From the NCBI GenBank assembly GCA_022695795.1, contig MU404077.1:186001-250000 (forward strand): a stretch of DNA of 64,000 nucleotides, written 5' to 3'. Of this stretch, positions 13,438 to 23,675 are shown one piece after another. The notes under the pieces were generated by a model, which made no database searches, had not been told where the DNA came from, and saw nothing but the letters and a program-made list of their open reading frames with translations. Each line of letters begins with the position of its first letter. Position 1 is the stretch's first letter. This stretch comes from Biscogniauxia marginata. Taxonomy: Eukaryota; Ascomycota; Sordariomycetes; Xylariales; Xylariaceae. The translations under genes were made by a program, and so were the position numbers.

Positions 13438-13507
13438 GGCACGCACACACGTACGCATGCACGCACGCATGGCATGCATGTATGTATGTATGTACGTGTG
13501 CGTGCGG
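13438..13507. repeat. Alternating purine-pyrimidine imperfect palindrome
   Basis: Roughly 65 bp alternate almost perfectly between purine and pyrimidine (CACGCACACACGTAC ... GTATGTATGTATGTACGTG). The left arm pairs with the right arm GTACGTGTGCGTGCG as an imperfect inverted repeat. Such sequence can adopt Z-form or cruciform DNA in vitro. No gene is adjacent. Confidence 0.6.
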
Positions 13508-14728
13508 AATTCCAGAAACGTGTATTACCTGTCGTGTTATGTTACCTCTAAACTAGAAATTAAAAATAATCATCATTGAAATTTCGATTTATTTTTTCTT
13601 TCTCTTTCTCGTACGGGTGAGGATAGATAGATACCTAGATAGATAGATGGAATTGGAGACTAGACCTATTACTTACTTACACAACACAGCATTACCCCCC
13701 TTTTTCCCGTTCCAACTAGGTACTTTTGTGTTTTTGTTTTTGCGCAGTCTACCTAGGTACTTACTTACGTATGCACCTACCTAGGGAAAGCCTTATGTTA
13801 CCTACCTAGATCTGCGTGCACACGCGCATACGTACGTTCGTACATACAGAGATGGGGAATGAAGGCTGAGACGGGGGAGTAAGGTTGCTAGGTAGGTAGG
13901 GTAGGTAAGTTAATTTGGCTGGTGAGGCGCAGTCCCTTGCCTATGTATGTATGTAGCATTACACGGCATATATTGCGTTGTATTTGCTACTACTGCATGT
14001 TGCTGGAAATTGGGGGGAGGCTTCGGGTCATACTGCATATTGCATCCTTTTACTTGGTTGATTGGCTTTAGGCATTGACTGACTCACTGGTTAGGCGGTC
14101 TGGAGTTCGACTGTATTGTATGTATATAGGTCGGTAGGCTAGGCTAGGCTAGGCTAGGTATATGGGAATTTCGTAGTGTTAATGGGGTGCTAGGTCTGTT
14201 TCACAGGATCGGGAGTTTACATACTTACCTACCTACTTAATAAGCACGGGATATGAATAGGGAGATATATAATTATATGGGGCCGAGGGGGGGAACCGGG
14301 GGACACGAAAGGTTAATTCCATTCGATGTCCGAGGTTATGTCAAGTCTGGGATGTTGAGAAGAGAGTTTACGTATGTACATTAAACCTCGTAAGGCTAAG
14401 CTCCGTAGGGTAATTTGCTTAGATAGGTACCTAGGTAGGTAGATTAAAGAATTCGCGGGCCGAGAGTCGAGTATGTGTTTACTCAACTTAATATAGGTAG
14501 GTTAGGTCAATTGCTGTTTTACGGATTCTATGTATCGTCTGCAAGGCTAGGCTAAGCTGCCGAGAAAGGCGGAGGGACGAGTGGGAAGAAGTTGCTAAAG
14601 AGAGAAAGTGTGTGTGTATGTCTACATGTCTATCTGTATATTTGTCTATTTGTCGGGGAGTGGTGATACGAAAGGCTTGGTTTCCGGCTGGTTAGTTGGT
14701 TGGTAAGATGAGGGTGGTGTTAGTTAAC

Positions 14729-14790
14729 GTAGATGTTATAATACATACATCAAATAGTACATACATTGATGTATGTACTATAACATCTAC
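14729..14790. repeat. 25 bp inverted repeat with 12 nt loop
   Basis: The arm at 14729-14753 (starts GTAGATGTTATAATACATAC) is the reverse complement of 14766-14790 with one mismatch in 25. The spacer is 12 nt. The perfection of the stem stands out in this otherwise drifting intergenic DNA. It could be a transposon foldback, a small structured RNA or a replication-slippage product. Confidence 0.75.
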
Positions 14791-17700
14791 TTCGGCTGCT
14801 GATTTATTACTTAGGTACCTACTTGCACAAGGCGTTTAAGATTGCTTAAGCGCGCAAACGGCACAGTTGTAGTAAAGTATGTACCTAAGTAACATACAAG
14901 GGAGGCAGAGGAAGTCCAGAACCTCCAAGCCTTCCACGACGTTAATCATCTAACTTAGTGTACTTACGTATGTAGTATACCTTGCAACCTTTCATTATGT
15001 AAGATCGATTGATCGGCGCCCACATGAGGTAGGTCAATTTTATAGGTAGGTATCCATTTCATGTCCCCGGCCGGGTACCAAGAAAGTACGGCTTCTAGAA
15101 CAAATAAAAGCCGTCGCCCGCACTTCCCCGACCATGGGTGGGTGCGTCAGCTTACTTGCCCTTTGTTTTAACCCGATGCTACCTTCATTTCTCCTGCGTA
15201 ACGTTTGTGGGTGGATATGCTGGCTGGTGGGCGTGCCAATTTCTGATATGTGCCTACCTACGCTACTTGTTCCTTTTTTCCCTTTTTCTTTCGTTCTTTC
15301 TTCCCATGTGGAATTATTAATATATCTAAATGTGTTGCAATGGCGAGGCATATTGATGGTGTAACATAGCAGGGCCGGGCAGAGCGAGGCTGGGTAAAGT
15401 GAGGCTGTCCGGTGTTGTCTGCCCATATCTACGTAGGTTATGTAGGCATAGTAACTACCTACTGCGGCTGAGCCCCTCGATAGAGTCGCATTTTATGTAG
15501 GTATTATGCCGATGGAGAGGAATCCTTCGCTCGGCGACGCCATTCCCACGGGTCGTACAGATAGACAGAGATGTATGGTACTTTTCAATCTGCAGAATCT
15601 ATTACAGAGCCTGCCTGCGAAGGAGGCCTCGAGCTATCCCGCCTAGGCGGAGGCGGAGGGAGACAGACAAGGAACACGGGAAAAGGCCGAGTATGATAGA
15701 CCAGTCGATTCAGCCTCGTGGGTGTTTCGCCTATGCGAATATGTTATTTTTATCTACGGATTACTTCTGTGCTGCTATCAAGTGTGTGATGAGTGTTAGA
15801 GATTTGGACGCTATCGGACAAGATGTTGACGGAGGAGAGCGATGACGATGAGGGGCGGTTGTCTCTACTTCAGGTAGGTGACTCGGATGGAATAAACCAC
15901 GCCGTGCCCGTACATAGAGTTAGTTGCCAATTGTCATGTCAGAACCTTGGATGCAACTGTGGTTTATACATGTATGTACCTAGGTATACATACCATACTG
16001 TATATAACCTACACCTATACAGCGTACAGACATGATCATTATCATAGCCGTCGCAGGATTCGATTGATTAGATTGATTGATCAATTGATTCCAAAAGGTA
16101 GGTCGCACAAACGACATCGCATTCACCGTCTCTTCGGCGATCCTCTATTACTACTACTACTACGGTGCCCACACGGGCGCTATTCGGATATTCACATGCA
16201 ATATATGCATGTGTGCGGTGCGGCCTGGCAGACTGCAGATGGTGATGCTGATGATTATTATTATTATTAGGTATCATTATTATTGCCCACGATGATGACG
16301 ATGATACGGACGGTATAGATTGCGTGCCGATCCATTTCTTCTTCACATGTGGAACGTACACTTTTACCAGCCCTACTAGTACCACTCTCTGTTTCAAGAG
16401 GGGCGGCGGCTGGGTAACCACTTACGCAGTTTTTGTGGTAAGACGGTAGACCGGCGCGGCATTTTCAGAGTTGGAGTAGATTATTATGTAGTGTGCAAGT
16501 AGGGATCTGTTTCAATGCATTTATGACAGAAATCGAATCCTTCACGATCGTAATCGTTGTTGGTTGCACATTCGGCTGTGGCTGATGAAGTCTTACTATA
16601 CTACCATGTCTTCATAGGTACATAACTATCCTAGACAGGAATAGGGGTATTCTATCCCCTTTGTCTTCTAGACTATATTTTTTGGGGAAGGACAAGCCCC
16701 GGCACTTTTCTTTCCGCTGAAGCTAAGGCACCCGGCCGCTAGGTTTCCGGCGCTGGCCTTGCATCGGAAAACGTGATGCCAAGACGAAACGAAACGAAAC
16801 GAAGCGGAGTATGGGCATAAGTTTCCCGGCGGAAAAGAAAAGGTCAGCATACTGTGGCCTTCCTGATTGGTCGGCTTACGAAATCAACCCAAAATCGTAT
16901 AAGCAAGGTCTAGATGCATGTGTAGGTAAGTATGCAGGTTAGTCTCAATTACCTGTGATGACAGTATTTTGCCTGCCCACTTACATAGTAACAGGGGTGC
17001 TGTGGCTGGTTAGGGGGGCCATGAACGACCTTTTTAAATTTTTCAATAAAGAAATTTAATCTATACTTTTATAGATGCGGGAGCGGCCGAGGTTCTGTAA
17101 CGACCTCCCGGCCAGTGATCTACCCAGTCTGGCTACATTGCCTTACCCAAGTAAGCAGGTGGTTGTGTTTCCGTACGGTAATCTAGGTCATCTGATAAGC
17201 AAGACCCCTTGCGCCCCCTTTCCAGAGTGTTGGTAACGCCCATCATCAAACCAACATCATTGCCCCCTTTCAGTCTACGAATTTTTCAATGCACAAGGCT
17301 GGAAGGATCCTCTGGATTCGCATTGGTTATGATACTACCCCGACCCCGAAATATATCGCGCTTGGAGCTTGCAACGAAAGGAGCCGGACGTACCGGTACC
17401 TTACACCGTCTAGGTAGGTGGTTAGATAGGCCCTTTTTTCTTGTTTTGAGTGATGATCCTGTATGCATGCGTGCGATACATCATGGAGTTGTGTTATACA
17501 GCTCATCAAGGATCGCATACATGGTAATAATAACAACAAGCAGGCCCCAAAGGTATCACCTTAAACCCCCTAATCCTATCCTCACCGGCCACAGCAGCTC
17601 GCACAGACACCCCTGTACCACAACCGGGTCACACCGATGCGACTTCAGGGAGTAGGAACATCATGACGGTAGCACAGATACTAGTTATGAGTTGTGTATG

Positions 17701-19493
17701 ACGTCGGGGTATACTCCAGCCTTGTTCACCGAGTGCCCCTCCTGCGATGATACTCACGCACATGCAACAGCGAGGCTCGCTCATCGGACCGTTTCCCACC
17801 CCCTGTCTTCCCAGCCGGACGACTTTGGAGTGGTTCATCTGAGGTGGGATCAAAGCCCGGCATAGTAGGTTTATTATCATAAGACATATCTCGCTAAACC
17901 TAGCGACAAGCGCGCGAAGCGCCCCCAACATCCCCAAGTTTTCACATGAATGATGAACCCTGACATCAAACTCGTCAGCAAGCCACCTTGGCCTAGCTGA
18001 CTAAGTTATATCCCCGGGGAGGGAGGGGTCTAGCCCCGGCCCCCAAGAATACCTAACCTCAACTTACCTCAGCTCACTTCCACCTTGTACCTAGAGGTAT
18101 ATTACATCGAGCTCTGTCGGGGCAAAGGGATTAGCAGTCGGAAACCACGGCTTTTGGTTGTAGGATCAGCTCGTGACGGCGGCGCTAGATATTGCTTCCA
18201 GAAACATTCCCTGCCAGAAAGAGCATGAGGTGGGAGCACGACAGCCCCCTAGGTAACCTAGCCCCCCTTTCTCCACCCCTCCTCTTCCATTGTTATCATT
18301 TTCATCATGCTGCCGCCCGAACAAAATTTGCAAAACTCCCATGTGCGTTGCCGTTGGTTGTAAATGTGGGCGAGGTTGGCGAGTAAGCAGCTGGCGAGGG
18401 AGTGGGTACAAGTTAGTAGCAGGATATCGCACATTATCTAGCCTAGGTATTCCCCCTGTCTTTGCTATCGAGCACAAGATTATCAAGAGAATCTAGACGG
18501 AGAAGAAAAGAAGAGAAAAGTGGAATTAGATTATTTACTACTCCATCGGTCCTTGCGTTCTGTATATGCGCTGCTTCAGGGACCCGGGGTAGGTATTAAT
18601 CAAAAGGGAATGCCTAGTCTTGACAATGGCCGGCATGAATGACGAGGGAATCACCGAAATTGGCATAAATGGGTACTATCATGCTACTTAGTTGTGATAC
18701 TATTGACGGTTCACTCAAATCAATGTCAATAAGACAGGATCGCCGAATAAATGCTTACTGTTGGAAGAAGGAAAGAAAAGCCGAATGTGCCCCGTGAATA
18801 GTGATCCATTCCCTATAATCACCCTATAAGATGTGCAATTAGTTGACATGTTATAAATGCGCATCGCGTAAATAAACCCATTTCGTGAAGGTTAAGCTTT
18901 TGATTTTGGGTCTTGAAAATAATCTACCATGTAAATTCTTTTGTTCCGGTCTCGTTACTCTAGAAAGAACTGCCCGGGGTGGGGGGGTTGGAAAGATTAG
19001 TATCATACTGGATATAAGTAATGAGGAGCTCGCAGTTAAAACTGACCATATCGACGGAAATGAGAAATTATGTTCTTAAATGGTGGTTTCTTCTCGTTTA
19101 TGTCTCTTGCGATTTGATTTGTATATCATAAAAAACGGCCATACTCCTCTTGGCGAGCTCTAGGAACTATATCAGCGAAGATCCTTCTTTATCAACATTA
19201 TTTAGATATCTTGAGTCATTAGAGGCAAAGAGGCTTTCCGAAACCAACCGATAGCATGTATTAGAATACACTAATATCATAGAAGATCCAAATTAAGCTA
19301 AATCGGTGGCGGAATGTTCAGGACCATAGGCCTTCTTCTCCTGAATGCTCAGGCTATAAGATATCTGATGTGGAAAACCACTGAATGCGTCTCTGCCAGT
19401 CGGCACTTTTCTTATACACTTTGGCTCTCCTATTCATTAAACCACATGGCATCATTCCTATTCCCTCTGAGCCCCCGGCTCATAACCGGTTAC

Positions 19494-19766
19494 CTATGTT
19501 GAATGAACGGCATTGACCTGAGAGTACGCCTCTGGGCTCACCTCGCCGAACTCTCTGACAATACGGCTCTGCTTCGATCCTCTGAAAGGTACCATAGGAT
19601 CGAAATACTGGCTGCTATTCACCCTCGCCACTCCCGCCTCGATATCAGCGGCGACCTGGTGCGTGCGCTCGAGGTCGGTCGTGAAGACGGCGGCCCCGAG
19701 GCCGTAGGTGGTGTCGTTCGAGGGCCACGGCCTCGCCTTTGTTCTTGAGCTTGACGATCATGACCT
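19494..19766 (-). pseudogene. Aldehyde dehydrogenase C-terminal relic
   Basis: On the minus strand three reading frames in succession give a typical C-terminal end of an NAD(P)-dependent aldehyde dehydrogenase. They are VMIVKLKNKGEAVAL, then NDTTYGLGAAVFTTDLERA, then HQVAADIEAG and NSSQYFDPMVPF...KQSR, ending in EAYSQVNAVHST before a stop at 19494. At least two frameshifts separate the pieces. Only about the last 85 residues of the ~500-residue family are present, so the catalytic Cys and Glu regions are missing. The fragment abuts a second relic on the same strand with no spacer. Confidence 0.75.
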
Positions 19767-20150
19767 CAGGTGACGCTTTCTTCGTCCGTACTCAAGAACT
19801 TGGCAATATTCTTGACTGCCTCATTGTCTCCTTCCACCGTCCCAGCCAAATCTTTACCAACTCAACTCTCCGTCCAGCCACCCCCAAAGTCAATCAGCTA
19901 AACATTACTGTCTCTGTCGATCACGATATGCAGTAGCTTCGTATTCGTCATCATAATCCACGGTATAGGCCTTGCCAAGGAGACTAATGAAGTGATCTTA
20001 GGCGGCGTTCTCGGGAGAATGGCCGGAGAAGACGGAGACCGCGATGCGTTTGCCGTTGACATCCACTACGACTTCGGCGCCGTCGTCACCTACCAGCGTA
20101 GATGCCAACAACTGTGATATGAAATTCCTCGCTGCTTCCAGGAGACATCG
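19767..20150 (-). pseudogene. Protein kinase-like gene relic
   Basis: The minus strand reads TLVGDDGAEVVVDVNGKRIA, followed after stops by a segment with LIDFGGGWTE and DLAGTVEGDNEAVKNIAKFL. The latter matches my memory of the DFG-containing segment of a fungus-specific kinase-like family, in which the motif is LIDFGGGWTEGWVD followed by GTVEGD. Here the Trp codon after the first motif has become TGA, and two further stops are present. The reading is degenerate and truncated, and the assignment comes from a short motif. Confidence 0.5.
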
Positions 20151-21044
20151 TTTATTCGACCAGTCAAAGCTAGAGTCATACAGTGGCGTAGGATAAAGGC
20201 TAGGTAGGCAGAGGCTTCGGTATAGAACGGTTGAGAAGGGCCAGGGTTGGGAAATTAGTTATTGTGTCATTTTCTCAGTTAGTTAGTTAGTTAGTTAGGT
20301 ACCTAGTTTTTGAAAAATTGATTTAGTTAATCGAGGTAGTTAAAAATTTTCGTAACCTTTCGTTAGTTTTATTCAAGGCTTTAACTAAATTAACGAACTA
20401 ATTTCATAACCCTGGGTATAAGTGCTTTAGAAGTATTGTCTTGATTGATATATGTTGAACAGTTAAGCGAACCTACTACCGTCCGTTCTGACGGGTGGCT
20501 TATTTTCCACGGACAAGACTAATTATATAGAAGGATGCAAAGCGGTATACTAATGTTTCTCTTAACATTACCTAGGTGCATATCAGATTATTAGATGCTT
20601 GTTATCTTGTAGTTCTAACTAGGTATTCATATAAACCGGTCAATTCCAGTACTTGCACCAGGCCGTCGTGCTCGGGACTACAAAGCGTCTTGTGATGCCT
20701 CGTATTGAGCCAATCAACTACGTTCGGAGACTGTAGAGGCACCGTTGCGCTGAGTAATGACAGTTCAGGGGTTCTAGACACTTACCGTGTAGAGCTGTTA
20801 GAGACACTGAGCCCGGGATTAAACGTGAGGTAACAGTTTGGGATCAGGACCAGAGTTGTCATCACACGCCAAAATGTAACTGCAGGCCAAAGCAGATATT
20901 CCAGGGCGTCGTCGGTGTTTCTTATTCACGCATCAGCTTGAAGAGATGATCTCACCTCCCAATTGAAAAATTAATCCTTGACTAGGTAGAAAGGGGAAAC
21001 TTCTTGATATTACCAGTCTTTTTATTCTTTACGTTCTTAATTTT
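20151..21044. other. Intergenic region before the permease
   Basis: No gene is visible. It includes a TTAG microsatellite around 20279-20300 followed by an AT-rich patch to about 20420. The last 200-300 bp presumably hold the promoter of the permease at 21045, but no specific element is evident. Confidence 0.4.
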
Positions 21045-22760
21045 ATGTATCATCTTCCTATGTCATCCGATAATCATCACAAGGGTGTGGTAGAGAAGAA
21101 GGTCGTCTTGAAGCAAACTTCTGCGGATCATGATTGCGAATTGAATCCTTCCACCATCGCGGATGCAGCCGCAACCAAGCGCGGGCTGAAAAGCCAGCAC
21201 GCCCAGATGATCGCCCTCGGCGGCGTGATCGGCACGGGCCTCTTCGTCGGCATCGGTGGGGCCCTGAGCAGGGGCGGTCCGCTGTTCACGCTGCTGGCCT
21301 ACGTCTTCATTACCTTGCTCGTCTACGGCGTGGCGACGGCGACGGGCGAGATGAACTCGTACCTCCCTGTCTCGGGCGGCACCGTCGCGACCTTCGCGAA
21401 CCGGTTCGTCTCCAGGAGCTTCGGGTTCACCCTGGGCTGGGTCCTGTGGTACATCTTCACCATCTCCGTTCCGGCGGAGATCAATGCCGCCGTCTTCGTT
21501 CTGGACTATTGGGACACGCCGCTGCACGATGGGGTTTGGATCGCCATCATCGTCGCCACCGTCATCCTCTGCAATTTCCTCCCCGTATCGGTATATGGTG
21601 AGGTCGAGTAAGACGAAATTTCATTAGCCGTTGTGTCTAAATTTTCAATTGACACTCCCTTTAGATTCTGGTTCGCGTCGACAAAAGTAATCGCCATTCT
21701 CGGCCTCCTCATTTTATCTGCCGTGCTGTTCTTCGGTGGCGGACCCAGCCACCGGCCGCTCTGGTTCTCGAACTGGGACAAGCCCGGCCCCACCAAGCCG
21801 TATATACTAGATGGAGACGCCGGGCGACTGGTCGCGATCATTACCACCACCACACTCTCGGTTTACGCGTTTGCTTTCGCTCCTGAACTGCTGGTCGTGA
21901 CGAGCGGGGAACTGGAGTCACCGCGAGCGAACATTCCCCGGGCCACCAAGAGGTACTTCTATCGGCTAGTGTTATTTTACATCCTGGGTGCCTTGGCCGT
22001 CGGCATCATCGTTCCGAGCAACCACCCAGACTTATTATCCGGGGGCAGCGGTGCTGCCGCCTCACCCTGGGCCATCGGGATTCGTGAAGCCGGGATAGGA
22101 ATCCTTGACGATATCGTTAATGGCGTTATTGCTCTGTCCGCATGGTCGGCCGCGAACTCTTGTTTCTATCTCTCCAGTCGATCCCTGTACTCCATGGCTG
22201 TCGCCGGCAACGCACCCAAGAAGTTTACGCGATGCACCAAAGCCGGCGTCCCTATCTACGCCGCTGCCGTTCCCGCCGTCGTATCTCTGTTAGCTTTTAT
22301 GAACGTCGGCGTCGGCGCCGCAACAGTTTTCCAGTGGTTCGTTAACCTTATCAGTACCGGCGGCTTCCAATCGTGGATATGTTGTTGCTTTACTTATGTA
22401 CGGTTTCGGTCCGCTACTGAATATCAGGGTATCATAGATATACCGTACCGCTCTCGCTTCCAGCCGTACACCGCATGGTTCAGCGGGGTAACCCTCTTCG
22501 TTCTCATGTTGCTGAGCGGCATGTCAGTCTTCATTTCTGGGCAGTGGAATGTTTCGGGTTTCTTGACTTCGTACATCGGGATTCCGATATTCGTAGCCAT
22601 TTACGCAGGCCACAGACTCACGGAAGGCAAGAATGATCCCTGGGCTATTCCTATAGAGGATATTGATCTGAAGACCGGTTTGGAAGAAATTGTCGCAGAT
22701 GAGAAGCCCCCTTTGCAGGGAGAGAAATGGTACCAAAAGTGGAAAGCTTTGTTTGAATGA
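21045..22760 (+). CDS. Amino-acid permease, YAT/APC family, 552 aa
   Basis: Two exons, 21045-21607 and 21665-22760, are joined by a 57 bp intron (GTAAGA...TTTAG). The junction restores YGEVEFWFAS, a hallmark of fungal amino-acid permeases. The protein is a plasma-membrane, proton-coupled amino-acid importer of the yeast amino-acid transporter family. Visible signatures are IALGGVIGTGLFVGIGGAL in the first membrane segment (about residues 56-74), EMNSYLPVSGGT, and FAFAPELLVVTSGELESPR further on. About 12 hydrophobic segments follow a charged N-terminal tail, and the C-terminal tail is short and hydrophilic. Length and motif order fit a complete functional transporter. A second ATG lies 5 codons in (21060). 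The substrate cannot be told from sequence alone. It converges with the DPP III-like gene downstream. Confidence 0.92.
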
Positions 22761-23675
22761 AAGTAGTTATTAGCGCCTTTAACGGTATTTAGTTAGGTAT
22801 TGAAAATAGGAGGATTAAAGGTTAAAGCGAAGAAAGTAATATTGATCTCAATTAACTGTTTAGTACAGTCGGACATAAGTCCGGCTCTTTAGCTATTTAA
22901 GTAGGTAGGTAATTTGTCTGTACCAGACAGATCAAATCCTTTTAGAGAAGTCTCAGCCATTTTCCGCCGTCGAGTTTCCTATCTTTAGCCAAGGAGGAGT
23001 CTCGTCGCAAGCCGAAATAATAGTCAGATTTAGGACTCTCATTCTTGTCTCTATGCTGTCTATCCTATTGACTGGTCAGGTTAAGGTAGGTGCCCCTGCT
23101 TGTCTGGGTCGAAGAGGGTCTTGACTTGGAGTTTTCCTTATCATCTTGGGTGCCTTGAGTGCCCGACATTTTCGGTGTTTATTTGGTCTTTACTAGAAGT
23201 CGAGTTTCTAAAGTTGGCTAGATTGGTGATTATTGCTGTTAATGTTATTGTTGTGACTATAAATTTTTAAGGTAGATGCGAAACCAGTAGAAGGCAAGCT
23301 AGCTTAATATAACCATGGACGCTCAAGTTCTAGTCGTCTTTATCTCTTGGTTAGCGAGTAACAAATACATTGATTATATAACAGCGTGTTTTGAGGGTGC
23401 CTAGTCCTATAGGTTTGTTTTTTTCTGTATCTATTTGCCTTTGTTACCACATGTCAATCCACGCGCTAATTGAAACGTTGCTGACCCCTGAAGACACTCA
23501 TTGTCACTTCGTTCCACGAAGTTTTCGAGTGAAGCACATAATTCTTGGAAAAGCATTAGACAGGCTTTGTCAAAATGAGACAAACAGTGTCATTGCCGCA
23601 TAATATGTCGTGGTCCGCCGCACTACATCACGGAAGCCATCCGAAATCTCAGAACCTGTCCAGTTAGTATTCCCG
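22761..23675. other. Intergenic region between convergent genes
   Basis: This 0.9 kb lies between the stops of the permease (plus strand) and the DPP III-like gene (minus strand). It presumably carries the 3' untranslated regions and terminators of both. I see no gene or conspicuous repeat. Confidence 0.5.

Larger units (their letters stand above)
11337..19493. other. 8 kb gene-free stretch rich in simple repeats
   Basis: I see no supportable gene here. The stretch contains a CA run near 12724-12742 and an alternating purine/pyrimidine palindrome at 13438-13507. From 13.6 to 15.1 kb there are very many ACCTACCTAGGTA-type motifs, a TAGGC array near 14136-14160, a 25 bp inverted repeat at 14729-14790, and trinucleotide runs (ACT, ATT) near 16150-16270. 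The longest open frames are below 150 codons and have no recognisable similarity. The part just after 11336 probably includes the 3' untranslated region of the preceding gene. Confidence 0.5.

Noticed and set aside
17209..17655. A 148-codon plus-strand frame in the gene desert
   Set aside because: It contains simple-sequence stretches and no coding signature.
21063..21527. Long minus-strand frame inside the permease gene
   Set aside because: It is an antisense shadow of GC-rich codons of the permease, whose own frame has clear membrane-protein motifs.
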